DNA from: Patescibacteria group bacterium | GTDB taxonomy: Bacteria; Patescibacteriota; Patescibacteriia; UBA1558; UBA10009 | Length of the DNA: 52,917 nt | Direction: 5' to 3' | NCBI GenBank assembly: GCA_018817315.1 | Contig: JAHITV010000006.1 | Span: 1 to 52,917 of the forward strand | Part shown: piece by piece, positions 14,334 through 21,395 of the stretch | Numbering within the stretch: position 1 is the stretch's first letter | Layout of the letters: the number at the start of each line of letters is the position of its first letter | Made by a program: the position numbers and the translations under genes | The notes under the pieces: generated by a model | What the model saw: only the letters and a program-made list of their open reading frames with translations | Databases searched by the model: none | Told to the model about the DNA's origin: nothing

Positions 14334-14403
14334 TATCCCCAATATGATCAGATTCAGGAAAAGAAGATTTTACCTTAAAAAAGGCAGTTTCTTATTTCCA
14401 ATT

Positions 14404-14428
14404 AGCCCCTAAAAGGGGTTATTTTTTT
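14404..14428 (+). terminator. Leader terminator upstream of pyrB, possible attenuator
   Basis: AGCCCCT (14404-14410), AAA loop, AGGGGTT (14414-14420), then a seven-T run. It lies after the promoter and 70 nt before the pyrB ATG, with no gene ahead of it, so it would stop transcription before pyrB unless bypassed. An upstream GGAAA...TTTCC pairing could be part of a competing fold. Confidence 0.6.
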
Positions 14429-14498
14429 ATAGATATCAGAAGTTATAAATAGTTTTTTTGCAAATTTACATATCTTATTAACTCCCAAGGAGGGAAAA

Positions 14499-15518
14499 AT
14501 GAATCCAGGACATGTTCTTGTTACACAAGCGTTCTCTACAGAATGGCTTGATGCTCAATTCTTTCCTTTAGCCAAAAGGATGAATGAATTGATGGAAAAT
14601 TTATGCCAACCTCAAGAAAATCGTGATCGAGGTTTATTACAGGAGCTGAAAAGTCTACAAGAGGAGTTCTCTGACACTGGGCTTATCAGCTGGTTTGCTG
14701 AACCGAGTACTCGTACTCGAATGTCTATGGAACTGGCAATCCAATATATTGGTGGTAGAGTGGCTTTCCCTACTGATAATGCAAGTGAATTTTCTTCACT
14801 GATCAAAGGCGAAAGTTTCTCTGATACTGCTCGGGTCATTTCAGGATATTGTATGCCGCCTGATCGATTCGTAGTTGTCACTAGATATAAGCAGGATGGT
14901 GCTTCAACGGAAATGGCTAAATATTCAAAAGTTGCCATTATTAACGGAGGTGACGGTGGAGGACAACATCCGACTCAAGCGCTCCTTGATTTCTACACCA
15001 TCAAAAAAAGATTTGGCCAGATTCAGAATCTGAAAGTGGCGATGGTTGGTGACTTGAGAAAAGGTCGGACAGTACGTTCACTTTCTTATTTGTTGGCCAA
15101 ATACCCTGGCGTGAAACTCTTTTTTGTCTCGCCGGAAGGGTCACGGATGAAGCTGGATGTCATCAATTATTTGCGTCGGCACAATGTCCAGTTCGAAGAA
15201 ACAGGTGATTTGTTAGAAGTAGCGGGTCAAGTCGATGTTATAAATATGACTCGTTTTCAGACAGAGCGTGATGAGGGGAAAAGAGCACAGATTGAAGGTT
15301 GGAAGGAGTACTTCAGTATCACCAAGGCTGTTTTGGAAAAGATACAAAAGGACGCTATTATTATGCATGCTCTACCTCGTCTTAGCGAAATTCCTGGATT
15401 TGTTGACGCTGATTCTCGCTCTCATTATTTTACTCAGGCGCGTAACGGCATATTTACTAGGATGGCGCTACTGGCCATGATTTTCCGCGGGCAAATTCCT
15501 CCAATTCCAGAGGACTAA
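14499..15518 (+). CDS. pyrB: Aspartate carbamoyltransferase catalytic subunit
   Basis: This 339-aa ATCase/OTCase-fold enzyme condenses carbamoyl phosphate with aspartate. The carbamoyl-phosphate loop EPSTRTRMSMELA (about residues 67-79) and the GGGQHPTQALLDFYTI segment (about 152-167) are typical of PyrB, and the HALPR motif (about 288) is intact. It is preceded by AAGGAGGG at ideal spacing, unlike most genes here, and has its own promoter, leader terminator and 3' terminator, so it is monocistronic. No other pyrimidine-ring gene (pyrC, D, E, F) is in the window; pyrH is 25 kb away. Less AT-biased sequence than neighbours hints at a different history. Confidence 0.92.
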   Translation: MNPGHVLVTQAFSTEWLDAQFFPLAKRMNELMENLCQPQENRDRGLLQELKSLQEEFSDTGLISWFAEPSTRTRMSMELAIQYIGGRVAFPTDNASEFSSLIKGESFSDTARVISGYCMPPDRFVVVTRYKQDGASTEMAKYSKVAIINGGDGGGQHPTQALLDFYTIKKRFGQIQNLKVAMVGDLRKGRTVRSLSYLLAKYPGVKLFFVSPEGSRMKLDVINYLRRHNVQFEETGDLLEVAGQVDVINMTRFQTERDEGKRAQIEGWKEYFSITKAVLEKIQKDAIIMHALPRLSEIPGFVDADSRSHYFTQARNGIFTRMALLAMIFRGQIPPIPED

Positions 15519-15538
15519 AAAAAGATCAAGAAAACCAC

Positions 15539-15590
15539 AGGCGATTGAGATGTCAGAACTTAGTTTCTTGACAAGCTCAACGCCTTTTTT
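15539..15590 (+). terminator. Terminator of pyrB overlapping the 3' end of miaA
   Basis: AGGCG-a-TTGAG (15539 onward) pairs with CTCAA-CGCCT (ending 15585), with an inner AACTTAGTT core, then six T. The right arm and the T-run are also the last codons of the convergent miaA gene. Confidence 0.75.
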
Positions 15591-16480
15591 ATTTTATTTT
15601 TAGCTTTGGTATAATTTTTAATCCAAATGATGTTTTCCATTCTTTTGTACCAGGTCATTTGCCGTTTAGCAAACTGATGAATGGCAATAGCCAGTTTTTC
15701 AGTCATTTCCTCGTAGTTGATTTTGTTTTGCAGATAGTAGGCAATCCATTTATATTCCAGGCCAAAGTCTTGTAATTTTTTCCAAGAAAGTCCTTGTTGA
15801 TGTAGTTTTTTTACTTCTTTAATTAAACCTTGTTTAAGTCTGGCCTTTAATCTTTTGTCAATTCTTTGATCAATAATTTTTTTCGGAAACTTTAACCCTA
15901 GGATTAAACAGTTGTATTTTGGTTTTTTGGCGGGCTTAAATTTTTTTTGAGCATGTTGGATTTCCAAAGCTCTAATTAACCGTCTTTTATTATTAAAATC
16001 AGATTTGTTAAGTTTAAGGTTTTTAGCTAAATTTTGCAGTTGTTTTAAACTTTTGGCATTTAAATTTTTACGTAATGTTAAATCAGGTGCAGCTTGTGAA
16101 AGTTGATAGCCGTCAATCACTGCCTGTAAATAAAGACCACTGCCGCCGACCAAAAAAGGAATTTTTTTTCGGCAAATGATATTATCAATCGCTTGATAAG
16201 CTTTTTTTTGATAATCAGCTAAAGTAAACTGTTTTTTAGCAGGGTAGACATCAATCAAGTGATAAGGAATGTTTTGATATTCTTTTAGATCTTTACCAGT
16301 GCCAATATCCATTCCCTGATAAACTTGTCGGGAATCAGCCGAGACAATTTCACCATTAAAAAGTTTAGCCAGCTTTACAGCCAGTTTTGTTTTACCGCAG
16401 GCAGTCGGACCTAAAATAACTATCAACTTATTTTTTAAGACTGATTTTGACTTTGGTTTTTTTACTGCTGTTTTTGCCAT
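15560..16480 (-). CDS. miaA: tRNA dimethylallyltransferase
   Basis: This 306-aa MiaA adds a dimethylallyl group to A37 of tRNAs reading UNN codons. Seen: P-loop ILGPTACGKTKLAVKLA (about residues 23-39), the DSRQVYQGMDIGTGK motif (about 50-64), HLIDVYPAKKQFT, and PFLVGGSGLYLQAVIDG (about 107-123). The tail has the QFAKRQMTWYKRM tRNA-contacting segment. A basic N-terminal extension (MAKTAVKKPKSKS) is unusual. The start overlaps a 57-codon lysine-rich ORF on the same strand. MiaB, which modifies the same base further, is encoded just upstream on the same strand. Confidence 0.96.
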   Translation of the reverse strand: MAKTAVKKPKSKSVLKNKLIVILGPTACGKTKLAVKLAKLFNGEIVSADSRQVYQGMDIGTGKDLKEYQNIPYHLIDVYPAKKQFTLADYQKKAYQAIDNIICRKKIPFLVGGSGLYLQAVIDGYQLSQAAPDLTLRKNLNAKSLKQLQNLAKNLKLNKSDFNNKRRLIRALEIQHAQKKFKPAKKPKYNCLILGLKFPKKIIDQRIDKRLKARLKQGLIKEVKKLHQQGLSWKKLQDFGLEYKWIAYYLQNKINYEEMTEKLAIAIHQFAKRQMTWYKRMENIIWIKNYTKAKNKIKKALSLSRN

Positions 16481-16601
16481 AACCTTTAGAAATTTTAGTT
16501 TTTTTTAATTGATCAGCTAAAGTAGCACCTTTAGGAGCATGTTTTTCTTTATACATTTTTTGTTGGCGTTTTTCTGCTTTGGTTAATCGTATTTTTGACA
16601 T
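16428..16601 (-). CDS. Small lysine-rich protein overlapping miaA (57 aa)
   Basis: From ATG at 16601 a 57-codon frame (MSKIRLTKAEKRQQKMYKEK...) runs into and 53 bp past the miaA start in another frame, ending TAA at 16428-16430. The product is very basic, with no membrane segment, and resembles small nucleic-acid-binding or ribosome-associated proteins, but I recognise no family. The overlap means miaA translation could be coupled to it. The lysine-rich N-terminus of MiaA is simply the other frame of the same A-rich DNA, so part of the coding signal is shared. Whether it is expressed is unproven. Confidence 0.5.
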   Translation of the reverse strand: MSKIRLTKAEKRQQKMYKEKHAPKGATLADQLKKTKISKGYGKNSSKKTKVKISLKK

Positions 16602-16673
16602 AAGTGAATGTTTATTGTAATGTTTAGTATATAGTGTTCTTAATTTTTTAACGGCCAGGAAGGGGATCGTAAA

Positions 16674-17174
16674 ATGATTTTCAACACATCATTAGGTGGA
16701 TTTTTTCCGGTTCCAACATCGGAAGAACCATCAGAAGCTGAAGGATTGCCAAAAGTCATTGTGGTGGAGAGCGATGTGGAAGTCTTAGGACCGTTAGCTC
16801 AGCTGGTTTTTCTTTTAAGTGGCAGTGAAGTGATTTGTATGGATTCAGCAGATGATGGTATGGCACTTTTATCCAACTTAAGCGATAAAGGTCAGCTCAA
16901 TCAGGTAGCACTTGTTTTGACCTGTTTGCAAATGAACGGAAATGGTTCAATGGATGGTTTAGCTTTTGAAAGATGGTTAAGACTTATAGGGATACCTTGT
17001 TGTGTAATTTGTAATGGATTGAATGGGAGAGAAGATTTTGCAAGTTACTGTGATTTGGTTCTAGAAGAGACGTCTCAAGCCTTTCGTTTGCAGAAAGCAG
17101 GAATGATACTTGTCAGACCTTTTGGAGCAGAAGAGATTCGGATGATTTTGATTAAATATTGCTTCCTTTCATAA
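16674..17174 (+). CDS. Degenerate response-regulator receiver (pseudo-receiver) protein
   Basis: This 166-aa protein has a stand-alone receiver-like domain from about residue 26. KVIVVESD (acidic site, D34) and a VALVLTCLQMNG strand are visible, but the phospho-accepting aspartate is replaced by Cys84. MDGLAFERWLR matches helix alpha-4 entry, and the conserved lysine of the KPF motif is Arg148 (LVRPF). It therefore cannot be phosphorylated in the standard way. No output domain is present. It has a strong SD (GGAAGGGG), stands alone between miaA and miaB in opposite orientation, and ends in its own terminator, so it looks like an inserted single-gene cassette. No histidine kinase is nearby. 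Confidence 0.6.
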   Translation: MIFNTSLGGFFPVPTSEEPSEAEGLPKVIVVESDVEVLGPLAQLVFLLSGSEVICMDSADDGMALLSNLSDKGQLNQVALVLTCLQMNGNGSMDGLAFERWLRLIGIPCCVICNGLNGREDFASYCDLVLEETSQAFRLQKAGMILVRPFGAEEIRMILIKYCFLS

Positions 17175-17207
17175 TCATAAGAACATTACTTGTTCTGCAG
17201 AATTTTT

Positions 17208-17235
17208 GGATCGTTCATTTAGCGATCCTTTTTTA
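17208..17235 (+). terminator. Intrinsic terminator shared with the miaB stop region
   Basis: GGATCG (17208-17213) pairs with CGATCC (17223-17228), followed by six T (17229-17234). The T-run touches the miaB stop codon on the other strand. Confidence 0.8.
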
Positions 17236-18525
17236 TTTGGCTATCAATTTACCTTCCAAGCAAAAAGCATGGGCTTTAGTAATTTTTATTTTAACAAATT
17301 GACCAATTAAGTCATCTGGACTTGGGAAACAAACATGCCTTTCAGTTTTGGTTTTACCGAAATAATAGCGAGTTTTATTAGATCGTTTATGTACTAAAAT
17401 CTCAATAGTTTTATTTACCAGTTTTTTATTATAGGCAAAAGAAGTTTTATTAATAATATTATTTAGAATTTGTTTGCGTTTTTTCTTTTCTTTTTTAGGT
17501 ATGTCATCTTTAAGTAAATTTGCTTTTGTTTGGGAGCGGGGAGAATACTGGGAAATATAAGCCATGGCAAATTTTACTTCTTTGATTAGTTTGACTGTTT
17601 GTTCAAACTGCTTTTTGGTTTCTCCGGGAAAGCCAACAATCACATCAGTAGAAATCGCTGCTTGTGGAATTTTTTTTCTGATTTTTTTAATTAAATTTAA
17701 GTAATGTTCTTTAGTATAGCCGCGATTCATTTTTTTCAAGATTTCATTGTCGCCTGACTGGACTGGTAAATGAATGTATTCGCAAACTTTTTTAGAAATG
17801 GAAACTATTTCAATCAGTTCATCACTCATATCTTTGGGATGAGAAGTAATAAATTTAAGCCAAAAGTCACCGGCAAGTCCATTTATTTTTTGTAGAAGTT
17901 TAGGAAAAGTTAAATCATTTTTTAAGTCATGTCCATAGCTGTTGACATTTTGGCCAAGCAAAGTTATTTCTTTAAAACCATGGTCAATCAGATTTTGACA
18001 TTCTTTGATAATATCTTTTGACGGTCTGGAAATTTCTCTGCCGCGAGTGTAGGGGACAACACAATAAGAACAAAAATTATTACAGCCGGTAGAAATCGGC
18101 ACATACACCTGAAAATTATTAGAGTGTTTTGGTGTTACCGAAAGGTAACTGCCATTATCAGATGATTTTTTGGTTTTTAAGTGTAGTAGCTTTGGCAAAT
18201 TTTTTAAATCATCAATATCAAAAATTACATCAAAAATTTTAGACATTTTGTTTTGGTCAACAGTTAACAAGCAGCCAGTTAAAACCAAAAGCAGTTTTTT
18301 TTTCTTTTTCAGTTGTTGCCAAACTCTGTTTTTGCCGTAAATTCTGTCAATGGCAGATTGCCGGACTGAGCAGGCGACAATAATGATAATATCAGCTGCA
18401 GTTTCTTTATTTGTCTGTTTAAAACCGCAGTTGTCAAGCACCTTGGCAATTCTCTGAGCATCAGAAACGTTCATTTGGCAGCCCAAAACAAAAAGATAAT
18501 ATTTTAAGCAATTATTTTTACTCAT
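17233..18525 (-). CDS. miaB: tRNA-2-methylthio-N6-dimethylallyladenosine synthase
   Basis: This 430-aa radical-SAM methylthiotransferase acts after MiaA on A37. The N-terminal UPF0004 domain has YYLFVLGCQMNVSD and the cluster-binding ACSVR and LTGC cysteines. The radical-SAM motif is STGCNNFCSYCVVPYTRGRE (about residues 145-164), followed by EITLLGQNVNSYG. A C-terminal TRAM-like domain ends the protein (about 365-430). I start at ATG 18525 (MSKNNCLKYYLF) because the longer frame adds 19 residues with no family match. It is same-strand with miaA but separated from it by the inserted pseudo-receiver gene. Confidence 0.94.
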   Translation of the reverse strand: MSKNNCLKYYLFVLGCQMNVSDAQRIAKVLDNCGFKQTNKETAADIIIIVACSVRQSAIDRIYGKNRVWQQLKKKKKLLLVLTGCLLTVDQNKMSKIFDVIFDIDDLKNLPKLLHLKTKKSSDNGSYLSVTPKHSNNFQVYVPISTGCNNFCSYCVVPYTRGREISRPSKDIIKECQNLIDHGFKEITLLGQNVNSYGHDLKNDLTFPKLLQKINGLAGDFWLKFITSHPKDMSDELIEIVSISKKVCEYIHLPVQSGDNEILKKMNRGYTKEHYLNLIKKIRKKIPQAAISTDVIVGFPGETKKQFEQTVKLIKEVKFAMAYISQYSPRSQTKANLLKDDIPKKEKKKRKQILNNIINKTSFAYNKKLVNKTIEILVHKRSNKTRYYFGKTKTERHVCFPSPDDLIGQFVKIKITKAHAFCLEGKLIAK

Positions 18526-18572
18526 AATACAGCTATTATAACAGATTTTTGAGCGGTTTTCTTTTACCATTA

Positions 18573-18603
18573 AAACTACCACCTTTAAGGGGCGGTAGTT
18601 TAT
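18573..18603 (-). terminator. Terminator of the DUF5667-like gene
   Basis: AAACTACC and GGTAGTTT (18573-18580 and 18594-18601) form the stem, with CCGCC/GGTGG inside. A short T-run follows on the minus strand. It lies between the secreted-protein gene and miaB. Confidence 0.65.
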
Positions 18604-18613
18604 TAAATAGATT

Positions 18614-19753
18614 CTAGTAAGTTTGTGTTTCTGTTCCTGTGGATGCCTTGTTTGGTTGAACTGGCATAACTTTTGTTTGCGGCATTACTTGTTTAATGTC
18701 TTGAGCGCTGAAAGGTAAATATTTTTTTTGCATAGTCTGCAAAAGAGTTCTTATTTCCTGATGATCAATGTCTTCAAAACCTTCTAAATATTTACTTCTA
18801 GTATCTTCATTTTTTATGGATTCTAATTTATCTTCTAAATTTTGGACTTGCGAACTTTCAACAGCAGGAAGATTTTGTTTTATCTGCGGAATTAAATCTG
18901 GACTTTCTTCAATGATTTTAAGAACCTTCAGTTTTTCTATGGGTTCCATCATAGTGTGTCCAAAATATTCATCCAGCTTTTCTTTGGCTTTCTGGAGGTT
19001 AAATTCTTTAAGGTGGGTATTTAATCTTTCTACAGAAAAATTTTGCGAAGATTTGATTTTTTCTTTGATTTCCTCCTGCACATAATTTTGCAAAAGCTGC
19101 AGATTTTTAAGATGTTCCAGGTTAACAGCTTCACTGCCTTTTATTTCTTCAATGACTTTTTTAACTCTGGCGGTTATTTTTTCCGGATCGTCAAAATTAT
19201 TAATTACTTCACCCCAAGTTTTTAAACCTGTTTCCTTGATTTCTTTAAGTTTAGTTTTTTGCTCTTCCGTTAATTTATTAGACAGGTGATCCATTAATCT
19301 TTGTTGTTCTAAAGAATTATCAGTCAGTTTATCCATGAATTGATCAAAATGCGGACTGGCTTTGATTTTTTCTTGATGTTTTTCCATTCGTTGTTTGACT
19401 ATGCCCATGCGCTCCTGATATTTATTTAAGTATTTTTCATATTTTCCCTGCGTTTTAGGATCAGCAGCTTCTTCTCCTAAATATTTTTGAGATTTAAGTA
19501 AAGCCCAGTTAGCTTGTTTTAGTTTTATTTCATTTTTTTTGACCGGATCAGTAGTAAAAGTGTACTGGATGTTGCTAAAAAGATTTTGGAAAAAACCAGC
19601 TATGCCGTCACTTGGCTCTTGAACGCCTAAATCAGTGGCAGTAACAGTTTCTACAGTAATATCTGTTGAGGTTTCTTGAGCAAAAGCCCCAGAAACAAAG
19701 GCCAAAGTGGAAATCAGCAAAACAGCTATAGAGAGCGTAAATAATTTGTTCAT
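18614..19753 (-). CDS. Secreted helical protein, DUF5667-like
   Basis: This 379-aa protein begins with a clear signal peptide (MNKLFTLSIAVLLISTLAFVSGAFA, likely cleaved after AFA near residue 25). The rest is strongly helical and charged. It has a TDPVKKNEIKLKQANWALLK segment (about 67-86), typical of DUF5667-type periplasmic or cell-surface proteins of Patescibacteria, and long coiled-coil-like stretches (about 100-330). There is no membrane anchor after the signal and no enzymatic motif. It is monocistronic, with its own terminator and a palindromic repeat upstream. Function is unknown; an envelope structural or scaffold role is a guess. Confidence 0.75.
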   Translation of the reverse strand: MNKLFTLSIAVLLISTLAFVSGAFAQETSTDITVETVTATDLGVQEPSDGIAGFFQNLFSNIQYTFTTDPVKKNEIKLKQANWALLKSQKYLGEEAADPKTQGKYEKYLNKYQERMGIVKQRMEKHQEKIKASPHFDQFMDKLTDNSLEQQRLMDHLSNKLTEEQKTKLKEIKETGLKTWGEVINNFDDPEKITARVKKVIEEIKGSEAVNLEHLKNLQLLQNYVQEEIKEKIKSSQNFSVERLNTHLKEFNLQKAKEKLDEYFGHTMMEPIEKLKVLKIIEESPDLIPQIKQNLPAVESSQVQNLEDKLESIKNEDTRSKYLEGFEDIDHQEIRTLLQTMQKKYLPFSAQDIKQVMPQTKVMPVQPNKASTGTETQTY

Positions 19754-19792
19754 AAGATTATTAGTTAATAATTAGATGTTTATAATTATATC

Positions 19793-19931
19793 ATTTTGCC
19801 CTTCTTTGTCATCCTGAGTGTAGTCGCGCTTAGCGCGACGTAGCGAAGGATCTTTTAAATCCATGTTCATTTTTAGATTCTTCGTCGCTTTCACTCCTCA
19901 GAATGACAAGAGGAAGTAATTAGGGCAAAAT
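19793..19931. repeat. Palindromic short element (copy 2) inside the loop of another inverted repeat
   Basis: Outer arms ATTTTGCCCT (19793-19802) and AGGGCAAAAT (19922-19931) are perfect complements, extendable to 19 bp with two mismatches (AATTATA on the left). Inside is a 100-bp element (19808-19907) with GTCATCCTGA and TCAGAATGAC ends and the GTCGCGC/GCGCGAC hairpin seen in copy 1. The outer arms differ from copy 1, so they belong to the target and not to the element. Confidence 0.75.
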
Positions 19932-19935
19932 ATTA

Positions 19936-19974
19936 TAATTCAGCCTTTCTTTCAGTAATTAGCTTTTTTGTTTT
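19936..19974 (-). pseudogene. Duplicate remnant of the thrS 3' end
   Basis: On the minus strand this reads KTKKLITERKAEL followed by TAA. The intact thrS ends SKKLITERKNEL followed by TAA, 1.4 kb upstream. The remnant lies immediately after the radical SAM gene, so that gene is flanked by two thrS 3' ends. The upstream side is closed by a stop, so it is not expressed as such. Confidence 0.65.
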
Positions 19975-19985
19975 TTATTATTAAA

Positions 19986-21368
19986 TTAATAGTTAACACC
20001 TGTGTTGAGCAAGATATCACTCGTCAATGTCTTGTAATATACAGACGGTAATATGGAATGTTTTTTTCTTTCTGGAATTGTCTTAATAAATTGCAATCCA
20101 TTAAAAACAGTAGATGCTATCTTTAGAAGTCGTGTGTAGTTTGGTTCGTGTAATATTTTCTTTTTAACATTTGGCAGTGAATAAAATTGGGCATACATCC
20201 ACTTTAATCCATATTCAAGTAATTCAGGCGTAAGACCATTCGCTTTAATCGGTTTGAATACACAGTGATTTCTATCATATAATGCCCAAGCAAAAGGATG
20301 TTCTGATTCATTATGTATTAATCTACCTTGATTAGCAAGTTGTTCATAATAACGCGTTCCTGGGTAAGGTGTTAAAATATTTAAAGTTAACAGGTCAATC
20401 CCATTATTAATTGCGAATTCCAATGTTTTTTCAAATACGTCCGGTGTATCATGATCAAAACCAAACATAAAATTACCTTTTATTATGATCCCATGTTTAT
20501 GAATCTTATTGATATTTTTTTCATAATCAGAGACAACATTGGTTCCTTTATTAATTAAGTGAATGTTGTTTTGATTGATTGATTCAAATCCTATTCCTAA
20601 TCCGATACATCCACTTGCAGCCATTAAATCCAAAAGCTCATCATCATATGCTGTAGAGATTGTCGTTTGTCCAATCCATTTTTTATTTAAGGGAATTATT
20701 CTTCTAAATAGTTCTTTAGCGAATTTTTTATTTCCTACAATATTAGAATCTAGGAAGGTAATTAAGTTTTTCCCCATCAATTTAATCTCTTTAATTACTG
20801 AATCTAGGTCTTTATGCATAAATTTCTCATAAAATTTTGTTATGGCACAAGTTGAACATCTATAATTGCAGCCTATACTGGTCATTAAACGATTTGTTGG
20901 AAAGAATGTTTTTTTGCCAACTCTTTTCTCAGGTATTAATGATTTTAAAGAAGGTGTTTTATTACCATGATATATTTTTTTTAATGTGTTATCTTTGAAA
21001 TCTTGTAATAGTTGAGGCCAAGCTGTATCAGCAGGACCAACTACCACTGCGTCAGAATATTCCAGTGCTTCTTGTGTTCTCGCTGTTGGATGATAACCAC
21101 CTAACACAACAGTTTTTTTTCTCTTTCTAAATTCATTAGCGAGTGTATATGATCTTGGTGCAACAGAAGTGTGAACACTGATCCCAATTAAATCCGCATC
21201 ATGATTAATATCAATATTTTCAATTCTTTCATCAACAATTTCAACTTCAATATCTTCTGGAGTGAGATTTTTTACTACAGATAAACTTAACCCAGCATGA
21301 TAAAAAAACCTATTAAACCACTTAAGTTTATGGTCAGACTTACTTGGTGAAATCAATAATATTTTCAT
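19986..21368 (-). CDS. B12-binding-type radical SAM protein (BchE-like)
   Basis: This 460-aa protein has an N-terminal cobalamin-binding-like Rossmann region (residues 1-130; VDERIENIDINHDADLIGIS and VVLGGYHPTA). A radical-SAM barrel follows, with SIGCNYRCSTCAI (the CxxxCxxC cluster motif, about 164-176), then IGLGIGFESIN and FMFGFDHDTPD. The DxHxxG-type base-off B12 motif is not evident. Such enzymes carry out methylations or cyclisations, often in specialised metabolism; the substrate cannot be told. It has no operon partner. It sits between thrS and a second copy of the thrS 3' end, which suggests acquisition by insertion there. Confidence 0.82.
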   Translation of the reverse strand: MKILLISPSKSDHKLKWFNRFFYHAGLSLSVVKNLTPEDIEVEIVDERIENIDINHDADLIGISVHTSVAPRSYTLANEFRKRKKTVVLGGYHPTARTQEALEYSDAVVVGPADTAWPQLLQDFKDNTLKKIYHGNKTPSLKSLIPEKRVGKKTFFPTNRLMTSIGCNYRCSTCAITKFYEKFMHKDLDSVIKEIKLMGKNLITFLDSNIVGNKKFAKELFRRIIPLNKKWIGQTTISTAYDDELLDLMAASGCIGLGIGFESINQNNIHLINKGTNVVSDYEKNINKIHKHGIIIKGNFMFGFDHDTPDVFEKTLEFAINNGIDLLTLNILTPYPGTRYYEQLANQGRLIHNESEHPFAWALYDRNHCVFKPIKANGLTPELLEYGLKWMYAQFYSLPNVKKKILHEPNYTRLLKIASTVFNGLQFIKTIPERKKHSILPSVYYKTLTSDILLNTGVNY

Positions 21369-21395
21369 GGGTTATTAGAGAGAATTTAAATAATC

